A stretch of 64,000 bases of DNA from Thereva unica (GCA_949987705.1 OX465281.1:86642543-86706542); one strand, 5' to 3'; numbered from the stretch's first letter, positions 47,945-59,529 are shown. A program made the numbers and translations. The notes: generated by a model from the letters alone, not told the origin.

Positions 47945-50673
47945 CTAATATTAGTAATGAGGCCACCACCTCAGCCTTCGATGCTATTTCCGAACAGATT
48001 TCCGGATTTTTATTTTCCCACCCGGAAAGCGAAATCATTGTTGCGGGTGATTTCAACGTTCACAATGTTCATTGGCTACATTACTCAAATGGCACCAGTA
48101 TTCCTGGCAAAGACGCCGAGCTCTTTGCGAGCCTCAACAACTTGCACCAAATTGTTAAATGTCCCACGAGAGTCCCTGATAATCCAGGTCAAGGAGCCCA
48201 TCTCTTTGACCTGTTTCTTACTTCTCATCCGACGCGGTACTCCATCAAGGTTAGCTTACCCCTTGGCAGCTCGGACCATAAACTAATTAGCGCTCATTTC
48301 CCATATCCATCCTAGACCACAACCACCACAGATCCCAAAAGAACTGTGTGGCACTATAGGAAAGCCAACTGGTTGGGTCTTATTTGCTTCTTCCAGGCCA
48401 CTAGCTGGGATTTGTGTTTCCGTAATGCCAATGCGAACTATGCGGCCCTCTGTGTCACCAAAATTATTCGAGCAGGTATGCGCTTGTTCATCCCTCACTC
48501 TACCAAATTTGTAAAGCCTAGGCCGAACAAATGTTTCACTGGAGAATGTATGAACGCAATCAAAGCTAAAGAAGCCGCATATAAAGCATACAGACGTTCG
48601 CCTAATGAGCCACTTCGTCGTGAGTACATAAAATTGAGAAACTCCTGTAACTCCATCATCAGGAAAGTGAAATCATCATTTGATGATAGATTGAGAAGTA
48701 AGATTCTTAACTCCACTACAGGCAGCAACAACTTCTGGTCCTTGGTAACTGCCATCAAGAAGAATTTTACTTCCTCTTCAACACCCCCTTTTATTCACAA
48801 CAAGGAAGTGATAACAGAAAGCAAACCCAAGGCCGACCTATTAGCTTCTCTGTTCGCCGCAAATTCTTCTTTACCCGATGCTGCTATGTCACCCCAACTC
48901 TCGAGATTACCACCCACTCAATGGATGGAGTTCACTTCAGGACTCGCGAGGTGCTTAGGTGTCTCAAAGAACTCGACGCCAATCAATCCACTGGCCCCGA
49001 CAAAATCCCCCCTATGATACTTAAAAAATGTGCCTCACCTTTGGCTAAACCCCTGCGCAAACTTTTTGCCCTGTCTTTCTTCTCCGGAGTGTATCCCGAC
49101 TCTTGGAAACTAGCTCATGTTCAGCCAATCCCAAAAAAAGGTGAAGCCAGCGACCCCTTAAACTACCGCCCAATAGCAATTACTTCTGTTCTCTCCAAAA
49201 TCATGGAGACAGTAATCAATAAAAAGCTGATGAAATATCTAGAATCCAACCAAATTATACACGACAGGCAATACGGCTTCAGACCTAAATGGTCTACTGG
49301 CGATCTGCTTGTGTGTTTAACCGAGTGTATCAACCAAAGCATTCACAGCTTTGGCGAGTCTGGTCTGGTTGCTCTAGATATATCAAAGGCTTTTGACAGA
49401 GTATGGCACCCAGCTCTGCTGAATAAACTCCAAGCTATTGGTATACACTTAGTTCTAAGGAACTGGATTAAGAGCTTTCTTTCAGGCCGTTCAATCAAGG
49501 TAGTATTGGACGGCGTCGAATCCAACCCACATGTCATTTCGGCCGGAGTTCCCCAGGGGTCAATTCTCTCACCGCAGTTTTTCTAATCTTCATTAATGAT
49601 CTGCTCTCAATCCCCTCCAACGCACTTCACTGCTTCGCTGACGACGGTACTCTGGCCCTATTCTCTATTACAATACTCAAATGCTTTTTACTCGAAACTG
49701 CTATCCGAAACTAAAATGCTTCCGTATTCCCTATTACAATATTGCTTCCTCTAGTAGTAATATACCCGAACGAAAAGAAAATGAGTACAAGAGGTCGCCC
49801 ATACCTAAGATTTTATAAATTGCTCGATTACCCTTGAGCTTTCGAGCAAAAATCTAACAATGTTGTTACAGTTTCGAGTAAAAATTAGTCAGTTTTGTAA
49901 TAGAGAATACCATTTTGTCAGTTTCGAGAGAAATTCTCACAATATTGTAATAGAGAATAAGGCCCCTGAATTTCTCTTACGCCTTCGACAATATAAGACA
50001 AGCACGTGCCAGACCTTGTCTTTACCACCGTCAACTGATGTCGACCTCGATCAACTGGGATATCGAATCGATTCTTCATTGGGGCGAATTCAACGCCACA
50101 AAAACGAAGTACTGTCTGATCTCCAACAAAAATTGTACCGACCTTCCTCCTATATCAGTGGATAAAGAGAATCTAACGGCTGACTCAACTTTCAGCATCC
50201 TAGGGGTAACTTTAACGGAGCATCTGCGATGGAATGATCACATATTTCAAATCGCCAAACAAGCCTCGCAATGCCTTGGATTTCTCAAGAGATGCAAGTT
50301 CCTCCTCCAGCCAGCCCCATTGGCTACAATATACAAATCCTACATTCGGCCGCGCCTCGAATACAACTCGTATATCTGGGCAGGCGCCCCAAAAACCTCC
50401 TTGGCTTGTCTCGACAAGGTGCAAAATCGTGCCCTCAAACTCATTGGTGATGGCCCCTTTCGCGCCTCCATAGACACCTTAAGCCACCGTAGGAATGAAG
50501 CAGCCCTCTCCATACTTTATCGCTATTACCATGGCGACTGTTCCACTGAAATTCAGGACCTCCTGCCTGCACGGCAATACTTTTCCCGCAACACAAGACT
50601 AGCCCGCTCAGCTCACCCTCATACCCTACAGCCCCCCGTTCACGCACAATACGGTTTAGAAGTTCGTTTATGA
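47945..50673 (+). pseudogene. Jockey-like endonuclease-RT of copy D
   Basis: The endonuclease tail is at 47945-48312 (IIVAGDFNVHNVHWLH, LFDLFLTSHPTRYS, GSSDHKLISAHF), then a stop. 48346-48930 is the linker (WHYRKANWLG, KPRPNKCFTGECMNAIKAKEAAYKAYRR). A frameshift near 48925 leads into RT, 48921-49586: NQSTGPDKIPPMILK, VQPIPKKGEASDPLNYRPIA, VALDISKAFDRVWH, SAGVPQGSILSPQFF; a stop follows. LIFINDLL...HCFADDGTL contains the catalytic FADD (about 49638), then a MITE splits it. 50038-50673 is the thumb and C-terminal region (TLTEHLRWNDHIFQIAKQAS, YKSYIRPRLEYNSYIWAG, VQNRALKLIGD). Related to copy C. Inactive. Confidence 0.9.
49654..49966. mobile_element. GGGCCYTATTCTC MITE, copy in Jockey D
   Basis: Ends GGCCCTATTCTCTATTACAA and the inverse of GGGCCTTATTCTCTATTACA. 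Removing it and one 3-bp duplication (TCT left, CCT right, one mismatch) restores GTLNFSYAFD after the FADD motif. About 313 bp, longer than the copy at 44513. Confidence 0.8.
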
Positions 50674-51734
50674 ATAGAACAACTCGACTGTGGAATAATC
50701 TCCCGCAATCAGTATTCATCAGTATTCAGTAAGTCCGAACTCGTACAACACCTTAGAGTTCAAACGTAAGGTTCATCGTCAGTTTCTTCTACACCCTCCA
50801 GACCCCCACTAACCTTTCCTATTCTCCTCTATTCTTCAAACCAAGCTTACTACTAGACATTGCACCATGAACTGAACGACATGACGGACTGGTAGTACAA
50901 AGGGTTACACCTAAGCTTGGTTTTTTCATAAAAAAAAAACTCAACTAAAGGTAAGAGCATTACAGAGCATTTTTCAGTGGTTACATCCAAAGATTCAAGG
51001 GCTCTTAATTGACACTCCAACTTATCATACAAAGTTGCTAAAGGAATCTTTTCTGAAGACGAAAAGTTTTGCATCACTCAACTCAATAGCTCTCTAACAT
51101 AAACTTCGACCAGCGAATTTTCTCTTTCGAAACGCATCTTTAGACTTTGTACAGCCTTTGTATAATTTGCACTTGTTGCAGGAAAACTGTCTACCACATC
51201 TCTTGCTCGAGAATTGGCAACGGTTGCTTGCACCCAGTACTGAAACTGTCATGTTATGTGTCATCTTCATCTATTTTCCGAAATTGATTTCAAAATGGAA
51301 GCCACTCTTTTAGGTCTCCATTATTTTTTTCAATTCCAACTGAGGAAGCTTGTACGTGTGTCTAACCGTAGATTTGGTACTTTCTATGGCACTTCGTATG
51401 GAACTTCCTCTCTCAATTTTTTCCGGTACAACTAGAGTCTCAACTTTTAATCGTATTTCATTCATTTTTATGTTATACGAATCCACGATATCTAGCTCAT
51501 TCTCAAGGTCTTCTTGCCAGCTTATCATAAATCTTGCTATAGAGATTAGAAATTTCTTTGTATTTGGCTTCTATATTTTGTAGTAGCGCTCTGATTTCGC
51601 ATGTACTTATTTCCGCACTAGCAACCTTTTCCTCTAGTAATCTTAGATTCTTCGTAAATGTTGCTCTTAAAGCGGTCCGTGATTTGTTATCGTTTTCCAT
51701 CGTCTTTAAATTCGTCCTGTCACGGTCGTCAGAA

Positions 51735-52006
51735 TGTTGTGTAAATTATCTAATAACCTCCACGGATGGACTCTATTCAAGGATCGGAAAACTTCTACAG
51801 AAAAAATCCTTGGATTCAACTAGACAAATAATTTTTATTAACATAAAAATCCAAAATAACCCATTCATTCTCCAATGAAAAGCTGAAATCAAAATTCCGA
51901 ACAAAAACCTCTGTCTACTTTTACAGAATTCTCTACGCCTACTAATTGGCAAGAGTACAAAGTATTTAATAATCATACAACAAGTGATAGCAAATTATTT
52001 CTAACA
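51735..52006 (-). repeat. BEL-2 5' LTR
   Basis: Minus-strand start TGTTAGAAATAATTTGC, end ...TTTACACAACA. Homologous to 20022-20303. GTAGG follows at 52007-52011, matching the 20017-20021 flank. Confidence 0.9.
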
Positions 52007-52146
52007 GTAGGCATAGAGTGTCCATTCAAATTACCTGCCCTCCCCAACGCCCTCTCTTCTCTTCTTATCAATAAACTCAATTCGTTTTGACTGTTCGGTA
52101 TACGGTCTTGTCAAAGGGCCCTGATATATCTCTTTCAAGCTTTGTA

Positions 52147-54404
52147 GTCCATTCAAAACGCGCGTTATGGTGTTCCAAAATAACACCGTTAAGAAAATCG
52201 AACCCTAAAGGTTTTTGGGGTCGCTGATCACGAAAATCGAGGTCCCGCGGTCCCAAAATTAGGGCGTCACCCCTAAAAATGCAAAAAATACCCCTTTTTA
52301 GGGGTTTTCGCGATTATTTCAGTAATAATGAAAACTAATGCGATGAAATGCACTGTTTTTAATATTTATTTGCGAAGGTGGTTGATTTATACTAACTTAA
52401 GGCGAACTTAATGGTAAGGGGTACTCCTAAAGGGTTGAAAGTACCCCTAAATTGGCGAAAAATGGAAAAAATTGTAAAAAAGAAATTCTCCAAGTTTATG
52501 CTTCAAATTCGATTGTGGGCGTACTGTCAGGCAAAAATAAATTATTTTCAACCCTTAAGGGGTTAAAACTACCCCTACAATATAGTTAATTGAAAACTAG
52601 GGGGGGGGGTGTTCCAAAATAACACCGTTAAGAAAATCGAACCCTACACGTTTTTGGGGTCGCTGATCACGAAAATCGAGGTCCAGCGGTCCTAAAACAT
52701 GGGCGTCCCCCCTAAAATTGCAAAAAACACCCCTTTTTAGGGGGTTTTCGCGATTATTTCAATAATAATGAAAACTAATGCGATGAAATGAGCTTTTTTT
52801 AATATTTATTTGCGAAGGTGGTTGATTTATACTAAATTAAGGCGAACTTTATGATAAGGGGTAGTCCTAAACGGTTGAAACTACCCCTAAATTGGCGAAA
52901 AATGGCAAAAATTGTAAAAAAATTTTTTTTTACAAGTTTATGCTTCAAATTCGATTCTGACTTCATTTTTTAAAAAAATCCTTTTTGTATAATTGTACAT
53001 CACATTATACTCCTCACTAAATTAGTTTATTACTTCAACTTCCAAGTAACTGCAATTAAAATTTACTAAAAAACAAATTCGGGTGCAATATCTTAATTTT
53101 ATTACATTGCCTCCGTTTTTACCTGCCTAAATGTCATTGTAAAAAAAACGAACCACCCCATTATTCAGAAGTACCTCAAATAAATTAGGGTACATATTTC
53201 GCAATTATTGTGTGATTGTCGTTTTTACAAAAATGCAGAGTTTATTTAAAGATTCCACGAAATGAAATATTTCTCAATATATTTTTTATTTTTTTTCTCT
53301 TTAGGGGTGGTTTAACCTCTGTACAAAGGGGTTTATAGTGAAATGTTCCAAATGTTGTAATGATTACAAATGGAAAATAAAATTTTAATGTAAAACAATA
53401 AATTTTAATTTGTTTCAATTACAATTTTAATGTGGGGGTAGTTGTACCCCCTTAAGAGTTGAAAAAATTAATTTTTTTGCTGATAATACCTTTTGACCCA
53501 AATTTCAAACAAAAAGCAAAAAAAATTTTTTGCAATGTAGTTGTAATCCCTTAAGGGTTGAGAATAATTCATTTTTGCCTGACAGTACGCCCACAATCAA
53601 ATTTGAAGCATAAACTTGGAAAAAAAATGTTTACGTTTTTTGCCATTTTTGGCCGATTTAGGGGTAGTTTCAACCCTTTAGGACTACCCCTTACCATAAA
53701 GTTCGCCTTAATTTAGTATAAATCAACCACCTTCGCAAATAAATATTAAAAAAAGCGCATGTCATCGCATTAGTTTTCATTATTACTGAAATAATCGCGA
53801 AAACCCCCTAAAAAGGGGTGTTTTTTGCATTTTTAGGGGTGACGCCCTAGTTTTAGGACCGCGGGACGTCGATTTTCGTGATCAGCGACCCCAAAAACCT
53901 TTAGGATTCAATTTTCTTAACGGAGTTATTTTGGAACACCCCCCCCCCCTTAGTTTTCAATGAACTATACTGTAGGGGTAGTTTTAACCCCTTAAGGGTT
54001 GAAAATAATTTATTTTTGCCTGACAGTACGCCCACAATCGAATTTGAAGCATAAACTTGGGGGAAAATTTTTTTTACAATTTTTTCCATTTTTCGCCAAT
54101 TTAGGGGTACTTTCAACCCTTTAGGAGTACCCCTTACCATTAAGTTCGCCTTAATTTAGTATAAATCAACCACCTTCGCAAATAAATATTAAAAAAGTGC
54201 ATTTCATCGCATTAGTTTTCATTATTACTGAAATAATCGCGAAAACCCCTAAAAAGGGGTGTTTTTTGCATTTTTAGGGGTGACGCCCTAATTTTAGGAC
54301 CGCGGGACCTCGATTTTCGTGATCAGCGACCCCAAAAACCTTTAGGGTTCGATTTTCTTAACGGTGTTATTTTGGAACACCCCCCCCCCGCGTTTTGAAT
54401 GGAC
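52147..54404. mobile_element. Foldback-like element with tandem units in both arms
   Basis: Ends GTCCATTCAAAACGCG and its inverse are flanked by TA on both sides. The left arm has two direct copies of a unit of about 440 bp (GGTGTTCCAAAATAACACCG at 52169 and 52608). The right arm has two inverted copies (ends at 53940 and 54381). Each unit contains CGCTGATCACGAAAATCGA, TAATGCGATGAAATG and CCTGACAGTACGCCCACAAT-like blocks, and units abut at runs of 9-10 G or C. The centre (about 53000-53570) is less repetitive. No coding. Architecture resembles Drosophila FB elements, but TA flanks could also point to a Tc1/mariner-mobilised unit. Confidence 0.85.
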
Positions 54405-56540
54405 TATTGATTGAAAAGGCAAAAACTTAAGTTGAGATAGACGAAAGTATAGACGATATAAACTATTTTCATTTTTTCAATATGGAAAAAGCTCCTAAAG
54501 AGTAGGTACTGAAATATGCTTTCCTTGAACAATTATAATATAGATATTAGATTGCTGATAGATCTAACAGCTTGCTCGTAAAGCTTTCACTTCGATTTTG
54601 GAGACTTTGAATAGTCAGACTTCTCTTCCAGCAGTCCCACGATTGAGGTAAGCGAGTGAATTTATTAGACGGAAGCCATTCGGAACTACATCGACTTCGG
54701 CTAGAGAAAACGTATACACGAGTGCATGAGGCGAACAATCAAATTTCAATGCAACCAGGATTTTAACTTAACGAAATCACTGAGTTGCGGTCTTCATAAA
54801 ATGGATCCAGAGTATCGAACAGTTTATTGATATTGATAAGCACTCACAATTGACCACAATTGATAAGCATTCAAGCTGTCACCATGGCTGCGTGTGCCTC
54901 CATCCTGCCCCCTTTATAACCATCAGAATAGAAGCAGTTTTCTAACCTCCCACGGTTTACAAAATACCCCACCTTTACCATCAATAACCTATTAGTAATT
55001 TGGTGTATTTTTTTGAAAATACCTGAAAACTTCAAACTTCAAATACCGGTACCTCGAAAACTAAAGGCTCGATTACATTGAACGAGTTTACAAGCTACTA
55101 GTCGGCGAGGCAGGTAGTGCGACAGTGGCGATGACACACAAAACTTTCCACTGGCTCAGTAGCCAACTATCTAGAAGAACGAACTAATTCTTTCATTTTG
55201 CAGTTAAAGAAACCAAATAATGAGATACTCGCAGCTAGCTCACTAGCAGCTATGATGACCCACGTCTAGTTTACTAACTAACAAACCCACTCGCTAGGTG
55301 GAAGCGAGTAAATTAGTTCAGCTTTTAACTTTCTCGGATGATTAAAAATTATGCGAGTTTCTACCAAAAATAACTTTAAACTTTTTTGCCTACGAGTTGT
55401 TACGTGCTAATTTGCACGCACGGCTCGGCTAAACTCAGCGTTGGGCGCGGGTTATAGAAAAATAAAATTATGGGCGCCACGTAGTTTTGAGGACTACGAT
55501 CCTGTGATCTGAGGTGGGGCTTGAACCCACGCCAAAAAAAATGAATAAAAATATATATGAACCCACACCGGAAAAAAAATGAATAAAAATATAACACTCA
55601 AATAAAGGGAATAAAATTCTTAAGGTTCTGTGTTTCTTTATTCCAACAATAATATTCGAATTAAATCAAAAACACTAATAAAAATATTAAAAATGATTTT
55701 ATAATAATTCAAAAAAACTTAATAATAGAAATAAAAAAAGGATAATAATAATAAAAAAAAGAAAAAAAACCACTAGTTGAATAAATGAAATACAAGAAAA
55801 CGACTTAACTTTTATCCCTGTACTGTCCGCAATCCTGACTTTTTACAAATCCTCGGTTGTAACGGTCACCTCCTAGTACAACAAAAACTGTCCACTCGTT
55901 CTTACGCACGCACTCACTTCTAGATCACTACTGTTCAAGAGAGAGTATTCATCAAGGGCCCGGGCGAGTTCCTATTAATTCTCACCATTTTCCAGCCGTC
56001 CCACCGCACCGGGTGGGCTCGATTGAATCGGTAGAAATCGGGCTAACTTCCATCAACGGACAAAAAGATTCATATTTGAAATTAGAAATATGGTGTTAAT
56101 TATTTTCTAGGCAAAATATTGCTACACCTCGGGAAATTCAGCGCCACGCATATTCTCGCAATCGGCGAAGGAGCTTGAGCCGGACAGCTCAAGATATGCT
56201 GGCGGATTTCCCGGGTAGCTGGAGTTTTTCCTTTTATCTTTCCCAATATAGAGCCCTCCCTGACGTACTCTCTTATTCTTGATCTGAGTGTGGAGCCTTA
56301 GAACTGGGAGTCTTCGGAGCTCCAGATTATTTTCTTTGAGTGGAGAGGATATAATTGACTCGACGGATTGCGGGTCGTTCACAACATCAATACTGCTCGT
56401 AGGTAAGTTAATAGTGATAAACGTGTAATAATAATAATAATACTAATACTAATAATGATGATATATGCTCAGTATCTTCCTTTCAGGTTGCGCCGGCTGC
56501 CGCCGATTCCTCTTCCCGTCATAACCACCTTGGCCGCTAG
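54405..56540. other. Non-coding stretch, possible LTR remnant
   Basis: On the minus strand GTGGCGCCCATAATTTTATT (about 55482) resembles a gypsy-type primer-binding site and is similar to one at 24399, so an LTR may lie at about 55490-56100. I could not fix its ends. A minus-strand frame of 86 codons (56382-56122) is not recognised; a TAA/AAT-rich microsatellite lies at about 56427-56452. Confidence 0.35.
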
Positions 56541-56687
56541 AAAGGACATCATTCACGTTCCATGCATTTTTGGGCCAATTCTGAAAGTGCCGGCCAGAAA
56601 AAAAAGCGTAATATTCGGATAGATCACAAAATTCCCACTATTTTTTACTATGAAACCAAACCTGTGCGCCCTATGGTTATGTTGTTA

Positions 56688-57001
56688 TTATTATTATAAG
56701 GAATGAGGGGGCAACCCATATGGTGAACACTGCGGCCAAGTTAGGCCTATTGTGTACGTCCCCACTAGCGGAGCAGACTATCGTCCTTCCGAATGAAGGC
56801 AAGAAGGTCTTTAGTTGATGAAGACCGGACTTGGGCAGGGCTCAAGAACTCTCTGATAAACGTTCTTCTTCTAAGCCAGATCAGAGCAGGACATTCACAA
56901 AGAATATCTGTGGAAGTTTCGTCGCCTTCCAAGCAGAGTCGGCATTCTGTCTCTTGAGACAGTCCTAGGTTGTGGAGGTGGTACCGCAGTCCTACATGGC
57001 C
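56688..57001 (-). mobile_element. 5'-truncated non-LTR insertion (LOA/I-like 3' end)
   Basis: Flanked by an exact 15-bp duplication ATGGTTATGTTGTTA (56673-56687 and 57002-57016). The minus strand encodes GLRYHLHNLGLSQETECRLCLEGDETSTDILCEC-type sequence, the Cys-rich C-terminus seen after RNase H in such elements. It ends LLAFIRKDDSLLR-stop, and the 3' end is a CTTATAATAATAA-type tail. The frame in this short piece is open. Confidence 0.9.
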
Positions 57002-57209
57002 ATGGTTATGTTGTTACATGCTTTTAAAATACAATGTGAAATAAAATGTTATTAAGATGTGTTATTTTAATACAATTGGACAAATATATTAAATATGAAA
57101 AAACAAGCAACAATACCAACAGCGCCTCATTTAGATTCAGTACATACCTTTCATTTAGGTAAAAAAGAGCAAAATGAAAGAACACTCAATTGTATTAATT
57201 CTTTTATAT

Positions 57210-57509
57210 TTGTCCTAATCCAACATATACATCATCTAATCCTATTGCAGGTGGTGTGAGGTATGGGTCATGTCTAGCATAACCCATATACCAGACTATG
57301 GTCATGGTATGAGAGCAGCATCAAATGGTCCTCTTGCCGATATTGCATGTACAGTAATAATGAGCTAATGCTCGACGACCATTTTCTGCCCGATCTATTG
57401 CAATGTACACATAGTATTTCTTGGCTTGGATGTGGCGGGATTGTATTCGTCCTCTTATAATCCACAAGTCTTCCCCTTCAAGTTCTCTGACTATTTCCAG
57501 AGGAATCAA
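57210..57509 (-). pseudogene. SWIM zinc-finger fragment of a DNA transposon protein
   Basis: Minus strand: LWIIRGRIQSRHIQAKKYYVYI...ALAHYYCTCNIGKRTI, an in-frame TGA, then CCSHTMTIVWYMGYARHDPYLTPPAIGLDDVY. CTC...CSH is the CxCxnCxH pattern of SWIM fingers. The wording (RIQSRH, YYVYI, WYxGxARH) matches a transposon-linked SWIM family I know from arthropod and cnidarian genomes. The stop lies between the two metal-binding halves, so this copy is dead. The catalytic domain is absent. Confidence 0.7.
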
Positions 57510-58079
57510 TCATGAAAATACTTAATACAGAATAGAATTCACTTTATTGCACATCAAAAGGACATACACAGTATGAATAATTAAATATCAAATGTATGAA
57601 AATAACAACATCATAATAACATTTTTATTGTATTTTAAAAGTATGTAACACCGTAACCAAAGGGCGCACAGATTTGATGCCGTAGTCAAAAATGATAGGA
57701 ATTGGGTGTTCTATCCGAATATTACACATTTTTATCCTGGCCGGCACTTTCAGTTTTTGGTCCAAAATGAATGATGTCCTTTAGAGCTCCATTGCGCCGA
57801 ATACCTCCACTAATTCGCGTCCTTCGGCCATAATCTGTAAGAAAGATTCATCAGCAATATGCTGTTCGGGCGGACAACACATACATAAATGAGACAGATA
57901 AGTACACACAAATTAATTCTAAAATATTTTATAAACTGTTCTCATTTTAGGAACATAACAGAGTGACCGTTTGCAAGTTATTGCTATTGCAATAGTTTTC
58001 CGGACAAACAAATAATGTAAACAGCTAGTCCACAGACAGAGCACACCATGAGTTTTAGTAATTATAAGAGATCTGGGCA

Positions 58080-58730
58080 CTACCCCCACTGTTTTTCAGG
58101 CTGTGGTACTCGCCATACAGGTGTGTGCTCAGACTTGTATTTATACAGCTCTAAATAGTTCTAATATTTTCTCGGACAATCAAGCTGCCCTGCCGGCTTT
58201 TAAATCTCACAGAGTGTCATCAAAGACTGTCCTTAATTGTGTCTTATCTTTGAAATCCCTCAGCATGAACAACAGTGTCACGCTGATTCCGGAACACAAA
58301 GGTCACAGGAACCTTTCTGTAGCTTAGCAAGCTGCCACGTAAGAACGGCCATCAAAAATTGGGTCGATCAGCTCTTTTTCATAGCTGGACAAGGAGCCAG
58401 TGTGCTCCTCATGCTAAAAGATTCATCCAAATCGATAAATCTAAAGCGGGCAAACTTTTAAATCTCAAGAGAAGGGAGTCAAAAGTAATAACAAAGCTCC
58501 TGATGGGCCACTGTTCGCTTAACTAAAATCTAATAAAATCGGACAGGAAGCCGATTCTAACCGTCGGTTCTGCGAGGCTACTTTTGAAACCGCGGAGCAC
58601 TTGCTGTGCGACTATGAGGCTACAGCGAGGAAGAAATTGAGCCTCCTCCATCGCGACTTTCCTATTCCTAGGGAGATTTTAGACAGGAACCCTAAATTAG
58701 CTTTAGGCCCTTAAACCTTGGTGGTTTTTA
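58080..58730 (+). pseudogene. Non-LTR RNase H and C-terminal fragment (LOA/I-like)
   Basis: TVFQAVVLAIQVCAQTCI and NIFSDNQAALPAFKSHRVSSKTVL (58095-58330) are RNase H motifs including the SD. LIPEHKGHRNLSVA continues the fold. After frame breaks, RRFCEATFETAEHLLCDYEATARKKLSLL (about 58560-58650) is the Cys-rich tail. No RT is visible upstream, so this is a decayed 3' fragment. It is related in type, not closely in sequence, to 56688-57001. Confidence 0.8.
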
Positions 58731-58910
58731 AAGACGGGATGGGACAATAGACCAAACAAAATAGTTCGCAGTGCGCGCCAAGGCAACAAGAAATAGAATT
58801 ATAAACGATGCGTCGAATAAGGCTTCAACCGAATATTCGATCAAAATAGAAGAATATTCGATCAAAAATATACCGAACCAAACATTAGGCCGACAGCTTT
58901 CGGACATTTC

Positions 58911-59015
58911 AAAAGGTAGGTTGTTTCCATATACTGGCTGGAGTAATAAAAACCTTACGTTCAAAATTAGTTTTTACTTTTTCGTTCATTTTAAACTAAA
59001 GGCGTAGTTTTTAGT
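58911..59015. repeat. Dispersed repeat shared with 17358-17465
   Basis: AGGTAGGTTGTTTCCATATA..CTGGAG.AATAAAAAC.TTAC recurs at both sites in the same orientation. Family unknown. Confidence 0.65.
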
Positions 59016-59109
59016 CTTCTTAAACTATATATTAGTTTAGTTGATTATATGTCTTCCACCATTTTGTAATGACCTCCGCATTAGTTTTAGAATGACGTAA
59101 CCAAGCCCA

Positions 59110-59490
59110 CTGTACTATACTCGTCACTTATAGACTTTCATTTGATACCCATACCCAAGGCCTTAAAAAGAAAAAATTAAACCGAACTTAAACCGCCACA
59201 CAGCAAGCTAATAGTATTTTACTTTTCATACCCTTTCATTTGATATTCATACGAAGTAGGCTGTAACGAAATAGGTAATCTGACATTTTGTGTTGGGCGC
59301 CATTTTGAATTTTAAACGACGCTACAGAGCTAATTGCATTCTACTTGTCATACCTTTTCATTTGATACTCATATTGAATGGGCTGTAAAGAAAAATGTAA
59401 TTCGCCATTTTGTGTTGGTCGCCATTTTGGATGATGCCACATAGCTAATTGTATTCAACTTCATACCCTTTCATTTGTTATCTAAGTCAG
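59110..59490. repeat. Degenerate tandem repeat, about 130-bp unit
   Basis: At least three units, each with CATACCCTTTCATTTGATA-like text, a GGGCTGTAA.GAAA stretch and GCCATTTTGTGTTGG.CGCCATTTTG. Non-coding. Confidence 0.75.
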
Positions 59491-59529
59491 CGGATCGGGG
59501 AACACATTCGGTAAATTTGGATGCCATCT

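Larger units (their letters stand above)
47863..50938 (+). mobile_element. Jockey-like non-LTR retrotransposon (copy D) in BEL-2 gag
   Basis: Plus strand, 5'-truncated, ending in an A-rich tail (ATAAAAAAAAAA near 50938). It interrupts BEL-2 gag between PLVE and ESCL, with an imperfect duplication of about 7-10 bp (ACTCGAC at the left, ACTCAAC at the right). It carries the end of an endonuclease and an RT with frame breaks. Confidence 0.85.
47515..51700 (-). pseudogene. BEL-2 gag, split by the Jockey-like element
   Basis: Starts 35 bp after the LTR with MENDNKSRTALRATFTKNLRLLEEKV (51700-51503). It continues in a shifted frame (MISWQEDLENELDIVDSYNI, 51528-51310). The DUF1759 region follows with stops (LPFWNQFRKIDEDD...FSSSEKIPLATLYDKLECQLRALESLDVTTEKCSVMLLPLVE, to about 50946). 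After the insert it resumes at 47862 with ESCLTEGLLRSWQRYNVYF (47862-47665). A zinc-knuckle remnant ACIFCGGKRDNSDCHKIKKIH...NRCC lies at about 47620-47515. Order and motifs are those of BEL/Pao gag. Several stops and frameshifts. Confidence 0.88.
20022..52006 (-). mobile_element. BEL-2: old BEL/Pao retrotransposon, inflated to 32 kb by nested insertions
   Basis: The two outer LTRs (282 and 272 bp) are clearly homologous but several per cent apart. They are flanked on the outside by the same 5-mer GTAGG (20017-20021 and 52007-52011). Between them, in minus-strand order, come gag start (51700), DUF1759 region, zinc knuckle (about 47600), protease-RT-RNase H (28260-26221), integrase and DUF5641 (21366-20379). 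This is the BEL/Pao gene order. Insertions separating these parts are CR1-A, CR1-B (with BEL-1 inside), a 136-bp MITE and a Jockey-like element, plus an unresolved 42.1-47.5 kb block. The segment between zinc knuckle and protease was not found and may be deleted. Confidence 0.88.
56542..57781. mobile_element. Long-TIR DNA transposon with SWIM-domain fragment
   Basis: Ends start AAGGACATCATTCA and stay similar for well over 200 bp: CTGAAAGTGCCGGCCAG, TAATATTCGGATAGA, CTGTGCGCCCT, TGTTACAT.CTTTTAAAATAC. The right arm is inverted (57781 down to about 57600). TAGA on both sides may be a 4-bp duplication. The interior encodes a SWIM zinc-finger fragment. The left arm carries a non-LTR insertion. 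Long arms plus SWIM suggest a MULE-like element, but the superfamily is not settled. Confidence 0.65.
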
